Shown: piece after piece, positions 35,024 through 43,812 of the stretch | How the letters are laid out: each line of letters begins with the position of its first letter | Position numbering within the stretch: position 1 is the stretch's first letter | Origin: Actinocorallia sp039871655 | GTDB taxonomy: Bacteria > Actinomycetota > Actinomycetes > Streptosporangiales > Streptosporangiaceae | DNA: 64,000 bases | Assembly (NCBI RefSeq): GCF_039871655.1 | Contig: NZ_JBDPLZ010000004.1 | Span: forward strand, 558,001-622,000 | Reading direction: 5' to 3' | The notes under the pieces: generated by a model | Told to the model about the DNA's origin: nothing | Databases searched by the model: none | What the model saw: the letters and a program-made list of their open reading frames with translations, nothing else | Made by a program: the position numbers and the translations under genes

Positions 35024-36018
35024 GCACGATCCTGGTGACCGGGGCGACGGGACTGGTCGGCTTCGAGGTGCTCGACGCGCTGCGCGCCGCCGGGCACGAG
35101 GCCGTGGGGACCAGCAGGCGCGGAGACCCCGAGGCGAAGATCGTCCCGTGGACGCTGGGCGAGCCGGTGCCCGCCCCGCTGGAGCGCTCCTGGGACGTCA
35201 TCGTGCACAGCGCCGCCGACGTCCGCTGGACCATGACCGAGCGGGAGGCGCATGCCGCCAACGTCGCGACCGTCGCGGCGCTCGCCCCGCTCGCCGGGCC
35301 GCGCACCCACGTCGTCCACATCTCCACCGCCTACGCCACCGGGCTGCGCGCCGACACCTCCTCGGCCGACCCGGCGCACTACCGCAACACCTACGAGTGG
35401 TCCAAGGCGCACGCCGAACGGCTGGCGCGGGAGCTGTTCCCCCGGCTGACCATCGTGCGCCCGCCGCTCATCGTCGGCCGCCGCTCCGACGGCAGGGCCG
35501 CGCGCTTCGCCGGCATGTACACGATCCTGCGGGGCATCGCGATGAGCTCGGTGCCCGTCATCGCCGCGGAACCGGACGCGCCCGCCGACGTGATCCCCGT
35601 GGACGACCTGGCCCGGCTCGTCGCGGACTGCGCGGCCCGTCCCGGGACCGGCGAGGTCCACGTCCTGGCCGGAGGCGGGCACGCCCCGTCCGTCGAGGCG
35701 GTCGTGCGGGCGATGCTCCAAGGACTCAACGGCTGGCGCGCCGAGCACGGCGGGGAGCCGCTGGACACCCCCCGCATCATCACCCCCGACAGCTGGAACC
35801 GCTTCTTCCTGCCCTTCGCGCGGCAGCACCTGACCGTCCGGCAGAACCGCCTGCTGGACCTGCTGGCCCACTTCGAGCCGTACTTCGCGCTCACCTCCCC
35901 GCTCCTGCCCTCCCACGAGGTCGACGACGTCCTGGGCTGCGTCGAGGCGTCCGCCCGCTACTGGGCCGGCCGCAACCCGCGCCTGGCGTCGCTGGCCCCC
36001 CGGCCCTGGAAGACGTGA
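35020..36018 (+). CDS. Extended SDR, thioester-reductase/epimerase-like
   Basis: This is a 332-residue Rossmann-fold oxidoreductase with the NAD(P) motif TGATGLVG at the N-terminus, HSAADVRW, HISTAYATG and the catalytic YxxxK as YEWSK. The blocks NTYEWSKAHAERL, IVRPPLIVGR and DVIPVDDLARLV fit the extended SDRs that include fatty acyl and thioester reductases. With an ACP next to it, reductive release of an acyl-ACP to an aldehyde or alcohol is plausible; epimerisation or ketoreduction is the alternative. ATGA overlap with the UbiA-like gene. Confidence 0.85.
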   Translation: MSTILVTGATGLVGFEVLDALRAAGHEAVGTSRRGDPEAKIVPWTLGEPVPAPLERSWDVIVHSAADVRWTMTEREAHAANVATVAALAPLAGPRTHVVHISTAYATGLRADTSSADPAHYRNTYEWSKAHAERLARELFPRLTIVRPPLIVGRRSDGRAARFAGMYTILRGIAMSSVPVIAAEPDAPADVIPVDDLARLVADCAARPGTGEVHVLAGGGHAPSVEAVVRAMLQGLNGWRAEHGGEPLDTPRIITPDSWNRFFLPFARQHLTVRQNRLLDLLAHFEPYFALTSPLLPSHEVDDVLGCVEASARYWAGRNPRLASLAPRPWKT

Positions 36019-36030
36019 TGGAAGACGTGA
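36007..36030 (+). repeat. 12-bp tandem duplication at the ACP start
   Basis: TGGAAGACGTGA occurs twice head to tail. Each copy carries GGAAG spaced about 5 nt from an ATG, giving the ACP gene two in-frame ribosome-binding sites and starts (36018 and 36030). Confidence 0.85.
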
Positions 36031-36275
36031 TGACCGAAGCCGAGATCCGCCGGACCGTCCGCACGCTGGTGCTGGACGCCGCGCCGATCAAGAACGGGCC
36101 GCCGCCGGAGCCGTCCACCACGCTCGGCGGCGACCTGGGCTACGACTCCCTGGGCAAGGAGGAGCTCGTCGCCCTGCTGGAGCAGGAGTTCCCCGGGCTG
36201 AGCGTGCCGGACGAGGCGTTCGAGGCCGAGACGGTCGCCGAGGTGGAGTCGCTGGTCCTGGACGGGCTGCGATGA
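36018..36275 (+). CDS. Acyl carrier protein
   Basis: This is an 85-residue (or 81 from the second ATG) acyl carrier protein. The phosphopantetheine-accepting Ser44 lies in LGYDSLGKEELVALLEQEF. Helix II and the acidic surface are typical, while the N-terminal segment with APIKNGPPPEP is less so. It would carry an acyl chain loaded by the acyl-AMP ligase encoded next and present it to the AfsA-like and reductase domains. TGATG overlap upstream and ATGA overlap downstream. Confidence 0.92.
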   Translation: MEDVMTEAEIRRTVRTLVLDAAPIKNGPPPEPSTTLGGDLGYDSLGKEELVALLEQEFPGLSVPDEAFEAETVAEVESLVLDGLR

Positions 36276-37873
36276 GGACGTTCGCCGAGGTGCTGGCGGC
36301 CCGCTCCGCCGAGCGGCCCGACGACCCGGCCTACATCTTCCTCGGCGACGGCCTGAACGAGAGCGACCGGCTCACCTACCGGCAGCTGCACGAGCGGGCC
36401 CTGCGGATCGGCTCGGCGCTGGAGCCCGGCGCGCGGGTGCTGCTGCTCCTGCCGCCCGGCCTCGACTACATCGCCGCGATCTTCGGCTGCTTCGCCGCGG
36501 GCGCCGTCGCGGTGTCCGCCGCCCCGCCCGCCGCGACCCGGCTGGACCGCGCCCTGCCCAGACTGGAGGCGATCGCCGCGGACGCCGAGGTGAGCGTCAT
36601 CGTCACCGACGACGCCGTCCGCGCGTTCGCCGAACCGCACTTCAAGGGCGAGGCCGAGTGGATCGTTCTGGACTCCCTTCCGGACGCCCCCGTCGGCACG
36701 CCCGGCCCGGACGGCGTGGCCTTCCTGCAGTACACCTCGGGCTCCACCGCCGCGCCGCGCGGGGTGATGCTCAGCCACGAGAACCTGCTGGCGAACTGCC
36801 GGTCGCTCATCTCGGCGTTCGGCACCGGCCCGCACTCCTCGGTCTACAGCTGGCTGCCGCCCTACCACGACATGGGGCTCATCGGCGGGCTCCTGCACCC
36901 GATGCTGGCGGGGGTCCCCTGCTACACCACCTCCCCGATCACGATCCTGCGGCGGCCGGCGCGGTGGCTGGAGGCGATCTCCCGCTACCGCGTCACCTTC
37001 AGCGGCGGCCCGAACTTCATGTACGACCTGTGCGTCCGGCGGGCCGGGGACGTCGGCGGCCTGGACCTGTCGTGCTGGGAGAAGGCGGTCAACGGCGCCG
37101 AACCGGTGCGGGCCGCGACCTGGCGGGCCTTCCTGGAGACGTTCGGCCCCCGGGGCCTGCGCGAGGAGGCGCTCACCGCCGCCTACGGCATGGCCGAGAC
37201 GACCCTGCTGCTGACCGCGAGCGACGGCCTGGTCCTCACCTCCTTCGACCGGGCCGCGCTGGCCGAGGGCAAGGCCGTGCCGGGGACCGGCGCCGAGCTG
37301 GTGGGCTGCGGCGGGCCGGACGCCGACCACCGGATCGAGATCGTCGACCCGGAGACCGGCCGGCCGTGCACGGACGGGGTGTGCGGCGAGGTGTGGGCGT
37401 CGGGGCCCAGCGTCGCCGCCGGCTACTGGCGCGGCGAGCGGTTCGGCGAGTGGATCCCGACCGGCGACCTCGGCTTCGTCCACGAAGGCGGCCTGTACCT
37501 GACCGGCCGGCGCAAGGAGGTCCTCATCGTCAACGGGGTCAACCACCACCCGCACGACCTGGAGGCGCTCGCCGAGGCGGACGAGGACCTGCTGCGCCCG
37601 CACTGCAGCGCGGCCTTCCAGACGGCGAGCGGCGCGGTGGTGCTGGTCGCCGAGGTGGCGCGCGGCCATGAGGAGGACGACCTGTCGTTCGTCCTGAGGG
37701 GCGTCCGGGACCGGGTGTCGGCCGGGGCCGACGTGCGACTGGACGCCGTGGTGCTGGTGCCGGCCCGCTCGGTGCCCAAGACCACCAGCGGAAAGATCCA
37801 ACGGCTGCTCACCGGGGAGCGGCTGCTGACCGGAGCACTGGAGACCATCGCACGGCAGGGAGAGGTGGCATGA
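36272..37873 (+). CDS. Fatty acyl-AMP ligase (FAAL)
   Basis: This is a 533-residue adenylate-forming enzyme. FLQYTSGSTAAPRGVMLSHENLLAN is the ATP-binding A3 motif; SWLPPYHDMGLIGGLLHPMLAGVPCYTTSP is characteristic of FAALs rather than acyl-CoA synthetases; AAYGMAETTLL and PTGDLGFVHEGGLYLTGRRKEVLIVNG are the A5 and A7-A8 motifs; Lys in TTSGKIQR ends it. FAALs activate a free fatty acid as acyl-AMP and pass it to an ACP, here almost certainly the protein encoded by the overlapping gene upstream. This makes a fatty acid the probable starter of the pathway. Confidence 0.93.
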   Translation: MRTFAEVLAARSAERPDDPAYIFLGDGLNESDRLTYRQLHERALRIGSALEPGARVLLLLPPGLDYIAAIFGCFAAGAVAVSAAPPAATRLDRALPRLEAIAADAEVSVIVTDDAVRAFAEPHFKGEAEWIVLDSLPDAPVGTPGPDGVAFLQYTSGSTAAPRGVMLSHENLLANCRSLISAFGTGPHSSVYSWLPPYHDMGLIGGLLHPMLAGVPCYTTSPITILRRPARWLEAISRYRVTFSGGPNFMYDLCVRRAGDVGGLDLSCWEKAVNGAEPVRAATWRAFLETFGPRGLREEALTAAYGMAETTLLLTASDGLVLTSFDRAALAEGKAVPGTGAELVGCGGPDADHRIEIVDPETGRPCTDGVCGEVWASGPSVAAGYWRGERFGEWIPTGDLGFVHEGGLYLTGRRKEVLIVNGVNHHPHDLEALAEADEDLLRPHCSAAFQTASGAVVLVAEVARGHEEDDLSFVLRGVRDRVSAGADVRLDAVVLVPARSVPKTTSGKIQRLLTGERLLTGALETIARQGEVA

Positions 37874-39699
37874 CCACGGCTGGCGTTACCCGGCTCGACG
37901 GGGCACCGGAGGAGATCCCCCAGGTGACGATCGGCGGGGAGCACGCCGAACCGGTTCCGGCCGTGCTCTCGGCGCTGCCGCGCAAGCGGGCGCTGTTCTC
38001 GGTCGACAGCTACTTCCGTGACGGCTGGGACGACCTGCTGGAGGTCGTCCCCGATCCCTGGGCGCTGCTGGAGCGGCACGCCTCGCTCCTGCTCAAGCCC
38101 GACGCGGTGGCGGGACGGCGGCTGGAGGCGGCCCTGGAGTGGCTGCTGGAGCAGGACGCGGTGATCGTGGCGGCCGAGGCGGTCACCCTGGACCGGCACA
38201 GCACCCGCGCGATGTGGTGGTACCAGTGGAACGTCGCCACCAAGGAGCGCCGGGACCTGGCCGACGCGCTGGTCGGCGCGGGCGCCGGCCTGCTGCTGGT
38301 GGCGCGGCTGCCCGAGGCTCCGATCCCGGCGACGCTGCGGCTGAGCAACCTCAAGGGCCCCGCGGACCCGGCCCGCCGCGAACCGTGGCAGCTGCGGCAC
38401 CGGCTCGCCAACGACGACTTCCTGGTCAACTTCGTGCACACCGCCGACGAGCCGGCCGACCTGGTCCGCGAGTTCGGCATCCTGCTGGACGGGCCGGACC
38501 GGCGCCGCGTCTACGCCGACCTGGTCGCGGGGGCGGACAAGGAGGCCGAGGCGCGCGCGCTGGTCGAGGAGCTGTACCGCCGCAGCCCCGGGCACGACCT
38601 GTCCTGCGAGCTGGCGCGCAAGCGAAGGGAGCGCGGCGAGCCGGACGAGCCCTGGGACTCGGTGGTGCTGGGCACGGCCGCCATGACCCCGTCGGTGCCC
38701 GGCAAGACCGCGCTGCTCACCGGCGTCACCACCGCCCAGTGGGAGCACTCCCATTCCGGCGCGCTCGCCCGCGAGCCGCGCCCTCTGCGTTACGGACGCG
38801 CCCTCCCCGGCTCCCTGGTCCACAAGGACGGCCTCGGGGAGGTGTTCCTCACCGATCATGTGGCCACCGGTTCCGGAGGCGTCCTGTTGGCCGGAGAGCT
38901 TCCCGTGGCCCACCGCTTCTACAACGACCTGCCGACGGCGAGGCTCGATCTCCTGTCCGTCCTGGAGCTGTGCCGCCAGGGCTGCTACGTCCTCGCCCAC
39001 GGCCACCACGGCGTGCCCCTGGACACCCGCTTCCTGCTGCGGGAGCTGAAGGGCAGGCTCACCGCCCCGCCCGAGGCCGCGCGGCACCGGCGGGTGCGGA
39101 TCGAGGTGGACGTCGCCCGGCGCTTCGGCTCCGGGCTCGCCCTGGACTACCGGGTCACCACCCCGGACGGCGAGGAGCTGGCCACGGCCTCCTCGTCCTT
39201 CTCCTGGACGGACGAGGACGCCTGGCGCGGGCTGCGCGCCGCGGGCCGCGCCCGGCACGGGCTCGGCGAGGAGGTCGGAGCCTCTGAGCGGACCGGCCTG
39301 TTCCCCTCCGCCCGCAACGTCGGCCGCACCCACGACGGCAACGTCGTGCTGGCGGACCTGGAGTGGCGGCGCGGCGAGACCACGGCCCGGGTCGCGGTCG
39401 ACCCGGCCAACCCGGCGATGTTCGAGCACCCGCAGGACCACGTCCCGGGCATGGCGCTGCTGGAGGCGGCCCGCCAGGCCGCGCTGTGGACGATGTCCCG
39501 CCACTTCGGGCTGCCCGCGGGACGATTGGCGGTGGCCGGCCTCGACGCCGGCTTCTCGGCGATGGCCGAGCTGGACGTGAGACTCGCCTGCACCGCGACC
39601 GTCTCCGCCGATCGTGGCGGAAAGGGCGCGGTGATCGTGCGGTTCGTCCAGGATGGGGTGGAACCGGCGGAGGTGATGGTGGAGGTGGTGCGGACATGA
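37870..39699 (+). CDS. Fusion of NDPK-like domain to AfsA-type double hotdog
   Basis: This is a 609-residue fusion. Residues about 70-206 look like nucleoside diphosphate kinase: LLLKPDAV near the start, LKGPADP, and NFVHTADEPADLVREFGILL, which aligns with the NDPK active site N-x-x-H-G-S-D and puts the phosphorylated His at 190. Residues about 315-605 are an AfsA/ScbA hotdog pair: LVHKDGLGEVFLTD, HRFYNDLPTARLDLL, and HPQDHVPGMALLEAARQAA, the family hallmark. AfsA enzymes esterify dihydroxyacetone phosphate with a beta-ketoacyl thioester in butyrolactone signal synthesis. The phosphotransfer domain could make or use the phosphorylated acceptor, or form a nucleotide product. Both flanking genes overlap it by 4 nt. 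I know of no described AfsA protein with this arrangement. Confidence 0.82.
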   Translation: MTTAGVTRLDGAPEEIPQVTIGGEHAEPVPAVLSALPRKRALFSVDSYFRDGWDDLLEVVPDPWALLERHASLLLKPDAVAGRRLEAALEWLLEQDAVIVAAEAVTLDRHSTRAMWWYQWNVATKERRDLADALVGAGAGLLLVARLPEAPIPATLRLSNLKGPADPARREPWQLRHRLANDDFLVNFVHTADEPADLVREFGILLDGPDRRRVYADLVAGADKEAEARALVEELYRRSPGHDLSCELARKRRERGEPDEPWDSVVLGTAAMTPSVPGKTALLTGVTTAQWEHSHSGALAREPRPLRYGRALPGSLVHKDGLGEVFLTDHVATGSGGVLLAGELPVAHRFYNDLPTARLDLLSVLELCRQGCYVLAHGHHGVPLDTRFLLRELKGRLTAPPEAARHRRVRIEVDVARRFGSGLALDYRVTTPDGEELATASSSFSWTDEDAWRGLRAAGRARHGLGEEVGASERTGLFPSARNVGRTHDGNVVLADLEWRRGETTARVAVDPANPAMFEHPQDHVPGMALLEAARQAALWTMSRHFGLPAGRLAVAGLDAGFSAMAELDVRLACTATVSADRGGKGAVIVRFVQDGVEPAEVMVEVVRT

Positions 39700-42305
39700 G
39701 CGCGCTCGGCGGCAAGGGAGAGAACCTCCGGCGGCTGACCGGGGCGGGCCTGCGGGTCCCCGCCTGGTCGGCGGTCGGGCTGGACGTGCTGCGCGGCTTC
39801 CGGGAGCGCTCCGGCCTGGACCAGGAGCTGGCCGGGCTGCTGGCCGGGCTCGACCCCGACAACGCCTGGGAGGTCTCGGCCCGCATCGCCAAGGCCTTCT
39901 CGGTGACGCCGCTGGACGGGCCCGCCCTGTCGGCGATCTGGCGGGCCTACGACGAGATCGGGCAGGGCACCGTCGCGGTGCGCTCCTCCGGCGCCGACGA
40001 GGACCTGCCGAACTTCTCCTTCGCCGGCCAGTACTCCTCGTTCCTGGGCGTCACCGGATTCGACGCGGTGGCCGAGAAGGTCAGAGAGTGCTGGGCCTCG
40101 GCCTACTCGGCGCGGTCCCTGGTCTACCGGTGGCTGCACGACCTGCCCACCGACCGGATCGACCTGGCCGTCCTCCTGCAGGAGCTGGTCCCGTCCGAGG
40201 TCAGCGGAGTGATGTTCACCGCCGACCCGGTCTCCGGAGACCGCTCCAAGGCGCTCATCAGCTGCGTCTACGGACTGGGGGAGACCCTGGTGTCCGGCCA
40301 GGTCGACGCCGACACCCTCACCCTGGACCGGACGTCCAGGGTCGTCGGCGACGCCGTGATCGGGGAGAAGGCCGAGCGGCTCGACGCGGGGCCCGGCGGC
40401 ACCGCGCTCACCCCGGTCTCGTCGTTCGCCCGCGAGCGGTTCGCGCTGACCAACGACCAGGTCGGCGAGCTCGGCGACCTGGCCGACACGGTCGAGGAGC
40501 TCTTCGGCGTGCCGCAGGACGTCGAGTGGGCGCTGCGCGACGGCGTCTTCCACGTGCTGCAGAGCCGCCCGATCACCGCCCTGCGCGAGGCCGAGGGGGA
40601 GGTGCGGGTGTGGGACAACTCCAACATCATCGAGTCGTTCGGCGAGGTCACCGCCCCGCTGACCTTCAGCTTCGCGCGCCACGCCTACCAGCGGGTCTAC
40701 CGCGACTACGTGCGGCTGCTGGGGGTGCCGCGCCGGGACCTGGCGCGGATGGACGGGGTGTTCGGCGAGATGCTGGGCTACTTCGACGGCCGGGTCTACT
40801 ACAACGTCCTCAACTGGTACAAGATCATCCGCCTGCTGCCGGGGTACGCGCTCAACCGGAGGATCCTCGCCGCGGCGATGGGCGTCCGCGAGACCTCCGA
40901 GGAGCTCGCGCTGGCCCAGCACCCGATCGGCTCCCCGCTGCGGGAGCGGCTCGTGCGGCTGCGCGTCGCCCTGCGCTTCCTGCGCATGTTCTTCACCATC
41001 CGCCGGTCGGTCGCCTCCTTCACCGACCACTTCCACCGGGTGTACGAGGAGTTCGACGCGATCGACTACGAGACGCTCCCCGGCCCCGAGGTCAACCGCG
41101 CCCTGTACCGGCTGGAGGAGCGACTCCTGTCGAAATGGGGCGGCACCGCCGTGCTCGACAACGTGATCATGCTCTCGTACGGCGTGCTCCACGGTCTGAA
41201 CTCCAGGTGGCTGCCCGACGCCCCCGACTGGTTCCTGTGGGAGGCGGTGAAGGTCGGCGACGACGTCGAGTCCACCGCGCCCGCGCGGCGGCTGGGGGAG
41301 CTGGCCGGACACCTCGCCGAACGCGCCGGCCTGGCCGAAGAGGTGCGCGAGCGCCCGGCGGGCGAGCTGTGGGAGTGGCTGCGCACCGCCGAGGGCGAGG
41401 ACGCGCGGTGGCTGCGCGCCGAGCTCGACGGCTTCCTGGCGGCGTTCGGCTACCGCAGCGCCAACGAGCTCAAGCTGGAGGAGCCGGACCTGCACGACGA
41501 CCCGTCGCTGCTGATGTCCATGCTCAAGGACGCGCTGCTGCTCACCGGCTCCGTCCAGGCGCTCCGGGAGGAGCACGACGCCGACGCCTACCTGCGCGAG
41601 CACCTGAGCGGGCCGAAGCTGTTCGTCTACGACAAGGTGCGCGGCAAGGTGCGCGAGGCGCTGCGCGAACGCGAGCGTGTCCGCTTCGCCCGGACCAGGG
41701 CGTTCGGCATGGCCCGCCGCATGTTCAAGGCGATCGGCCGCGACCTGGAGTCGGTCGGCGCGCTCGGCGACCGGCGCGACGTCTTCTTCCTCAAACTCGA
41801 GGAGATCCGCGCCGCCTACGCCGGGACCATGAACCACCGGGAGCTGCGCCCGCTGGCCGGGCTGCGCAGGACCCAGCAGGCCAAGCAGCGGCTCATGCCC
41901 GCGCCGCCGCCGAGGTTCCTCACCCGCGGCAGCGTCTACTGGGGCGCGCAGGCCCCCGACCCCGCCCCCGCCGGGGAGGAGGGCGCCGACGTGCTGCGCG
42001 GCACCCCGTGCAGCCCCGGCGTCGTCACCGCCCGGGCGCGGGTCGTCGACAGCCCGCGCGACGTCGGCGGCGGCGTGCTGGTGGCCTACCGCACCGACCC
42101 GGGCTGGGTGGGGGCGCTGTCCTCGGCCGCCGCGCTGCTCATCGAACGGGGCAGCCCGCTCACGCACGTCGCGATCGTCGCGCGGGAGCTGGGAGTGCCG
42201 ACCGTCGTGCAGATCCCCGGGCTGACCGGCCGGATCGAGGACGGCATGACCCTCACCGTCGACGGGGGCACCGGGGTCGTCAGGATCGAGAAGGAGGACG
42301 GTTGA
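39696..42305 (+). CDS. PEP-synthase/rifampin-phosphotransferase-like dikinase
   Basis: This is an 869-residue three-part dikinase. The N-terminal ATP-grasp (PPDK_N; VAVRSSGADEDLPNFSFAGQYSSFLG, then SGVMFTADPVSGDRSK) ends near residue 310 at VLQSRPI. A long unique middle (about 320-750) follows, and then the swivelling phosphohistidine domain with His824 in RGSPLTHVAIVARELGVPTVVQ. Length and layout match rifampin phosphotransferase better than PEP synthase, whose PEP/pyruvate barrel is missing. Such enzymes split ATP into AMP, phosphate and a beta-phosphate carried by the His to an acceptor hydroxyl. Here the acceptor is probably a pathway intermediate bound by the middle domain; self-resistance is an alternative. 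Confidence 0.88.
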   Translation: MSALGGKGENLRRLTGAGLRVPAWSAVGLDVLRGFRERSGLDQELAGLLAGLDPDNAWEVSARIAKAFSVTPLDGPALSAIWRAYDEIGQGTVAVRSSGADEDLPNFSFAGQYSSFLGVTGFDAVAEKVRECWASAYSARSLVYRWLHDLPTDRIDLAVLLQELVPSEVSGVMFTADPVSGDRSKALISCVYGLGETLVSGQVDADTLTLDRTSRVVGDAVIGEKAERLDAGPGGTALTPVSSFARERFALTNDQVGELGDLADTVEELFGVPQDVEWALRDGVFHVLQSRPITALREAEGEVRVWDNSNIIESFGEVTAPLTFSFARHAYQRVYRDYVRLLGVPRRDLARMDGVFGEMLGYFDGRVYYNVLNWYKIIRLLPGYALNRRILAAAMGVRETSEELALAQHPIGSPLRERLVRLRVALRFLRMFFTIRRSVASFTDHFHRVYEEFDAIDYETLPGPEVNRALYRLEERLLSKWGGTAVLDNVIMLSYGVLHGLNSRWLPDAPDWFLWEAVKVGDDVESTAPARRLGELAGHLAERAGLAEEVRERPAGELWEWLRTAEGEDARWLRAELDGFLAAFGYRSANELKLEEPDLHDDPSLLMSMLKDALLLTGSVQALREEHDADAYLREHLSGPKLFVYDKVRGKVREALRERERVRFARTRAFGMARRMFKAIGRDLESVGALGDRRDVFFLKLEEIRAAYAGTMNHRELRPLAGLRRTQQAKQRLMPAPPPRFLTRGSVYWGAQAPDPAPAGEEGADVLRGTPCSPGVVTARARVVDSPRDVGGGVLVAYRTDPGWVGALSSAAALLIERGSPLTHVAIVARELGVPTVVQIPGLTGRIEDGMTLTVDGGTGVVRIEKEDG

Positions 42306-43309
42306 GCGGGGAAGAAGAGGCGCGCTGGAAGCGGGTCGACGACCGGCTTCACGGCTACCACGGGGTGGGGCTGGCCGACGTGCTGGACTGCGTCGGCTAC
42401 CTGCGCGAGGAGGGCGACACCGTCATCGCGGGCGGCTCGCTGGCCTGGGGGCTGGGCAACCGGCTGAGCGACTTCGACGTCGTCATCGTCGGCGCCGGCA
42501 CCAGCCCCTCGCGGGTGCCGCTGGAGCACTGGGTGAAGACCCTGCGCGTCGACGCCTGGACCCGCTCGCACGAGGGCGTCGCCAGGCTGTTCGCGCACGC
42601 CGCCGAGGCGCTGGAGTCCGACGCGCCGCTGCAGGGCTCCTTCGGCACCCAGGAGGAGGAGCAGCAGCTCAAGCTGCTGCACCGCCTCGCCTTCGGGCTG
42701 CGGGTCGACGGCCCGCCGCTGGAGGGCGTCGACCTGGCCGTGGCGCGGGGGCTGCTGGCCCGCGAATACGCCGAGCGCGCCCGGGAGTCGGTGCTGATCG
42801 CCCGCCTGGCGCTGGACGCGGGACGTCCGCTGGCCGCCACCACCAACGCGCGCCTGGCCGTCGAGGAGACGCTGCACATGGTCCTGGCCCGGCGCGGCGT
42901 GCCGTTCACCGGCGACAAGTGGCTCCAGGAGCGGCTCATCGGCACCGCGCCCGACCTGCGCGTCCACCACGACCGGTTCTCGGCCCTGCCCGAGCCCGGC
43001 GGAGAGGCCGCGTTCGTCGAGGACGCGCTGGCCCTGGTGGCCGAGCTGGGCGGCAGGGACTCCGGCGCCGACGGGGCGGCCTGGAGCGCTCCCGATCTGG
43101 TCCTGCACTCGCCCGGAGGCCGCGAGCACTTCCTGGTGGCCCCCGGGCCCGGCGGCATGTGGGAACTGTCCGCCGAGGAGGCGCAGACCTGGCGCGGACT
43201 GTCCGAACGGGACGAGTGGCGGGACTGCTCGAAGGCCGAGACCGGGCTGCTGGTCGGCCTGTACGAGCTGGGCCTGGCAGGGCTCGCCTGGGACAAGGGG
43301 GTCAAGTGA
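42302..43309 (+). CDS. Nucleotidyltransferase fused to helical (HEPN-like) domain
   Basis: This is a 335-residue protein starting at TTG, supported by AAGGAGG upstream and a TTGA overlap. Near residues 44-64, IAGGSLAWGLGNRLSDFDVVIVG is the Pol-beta-type nucleotidyltransferase signature (GGS...SDxD), though a third carboxylate is not obvious. A helical part follows (AREYAERARESVLIARLALDAG, TNARLAVEETLHMVLARRG) resembling HEPN/KNTase-C bundles. It could transfer a nucleotide to the pathway product or modify a protein. The C-terminal 90 residues (PDLVLHSPGGREHFLVAPGPGGMW) are unrecognised and might be a RiPP-like or PqqD-like winged helix. Confidence 0.7.
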   Translation: MSGEEEARWKRVDDRLHGYHGVGLADVLDCVGYLREEGDTVIAGGSLAWGLGNRLSDFDVVIVGAGTSPSRVPLEHWVKTLRVDAWTRSHEGVARLFAHAAEALESDAPLQGSFGTQEEEQQLKLLHRLAFGLRVDGPPLEGVDLAVARGLLAREYAERARESVLIARLALDAGRPLAATTNARLAVEETLHMVLARRGVPFTGDKWLQERLIGTAPDLRVHHDRFSALPEPGGEAAFVEDALALVAELGGRDSGADGAAWSAPDLVLHSPGGREHFLVAPGPGGMWELSAEEAQTWRGLSERDEWRDCSKAETGLLVGLYELGLAGLAWDKGVK

Positions 43310-43812
43310 GGACGATCGACGTCGACGCCAGGCGCTACATCTGGTGCAAGGGCCAGGCGATCTGGCGCACCAGCATGCCGCTCACCGCTCTGCTGGAGGA
43401 CCTGCGCGGGGCTCTCGCCGACGGCCAGGAGGGACTGGTCCGGCACACCGCCCGCAACATCGGGACGAACTGCGCCGTCGTCCTCAACCTCGTGGTGCGC
43501 CACCGCAAGCCGCTGCCGCCGGCCCGCATGCGCGCGGCCTGGGCGCTGGAGGGGGTCGCCGGCCACCCGCTGGGCGGCGACTGCCTGACCCTGGTCCGCT
43601 CGCCCCGGGAGCTGGACGCCGCGGAACTCGCCGGGATCGCCGAGCGGCTCATCTCGGGCGTGCGGGAACTGGTCGGGGACGTGCCCGACCCCATGTCGCC
43701 CGACGGCTACTTCCCGGCGCTGGCCACCGCCCGGGACTGGCTGAAACTCGCCGACTCCGTCGGCGTGGAGGGCTTCCTGCCCCGGGAATGGACCAGCGAG
43801 GAGGCCCACTGA
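43306..43812 (+). CDS. Uncharacterised 168-aa protein of the biosynthetic operon
   Basis: This is a 168-residue, mostly helical soluble protein: IDVDARRYIWCKGQAIWRTSMPLTALLEDLRGAL, then VRHTARNIGTNCAVVLNLVVRH. It has no signal peptide, membrane helix or catalytic signature that I recognise. It overlaps the nucleotidyltransferase gene (GTGA) and the SRPBCC gene (TGATG). Minimal nucleotidyltransferases are often encoded beside small helical partners, so a complex with the preceding protein is a reasonable guess, but no more. Confidence 0.6.
   Translation: MRTIDVDARRYIWCKGQAIWRTSMPLTALLEDLRGALADGQEGLVRHTARNIGTNCAVVLNLVVRHRKPLPPARMRAAWALEGVAGHPLGGDCLTLVRSPRELDAAELAGIAERLISGVRELVGDVPDPMSPDGYFPALATARDWLKLADSVGVEGFLPREWTSEEAH

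Noticed and set aside
39147..42167. A 1006-codon minus-strand open frame
   Set aside because: It is a shadow of the AfsA fusion and dikinase genes; composition is typical of antisense.
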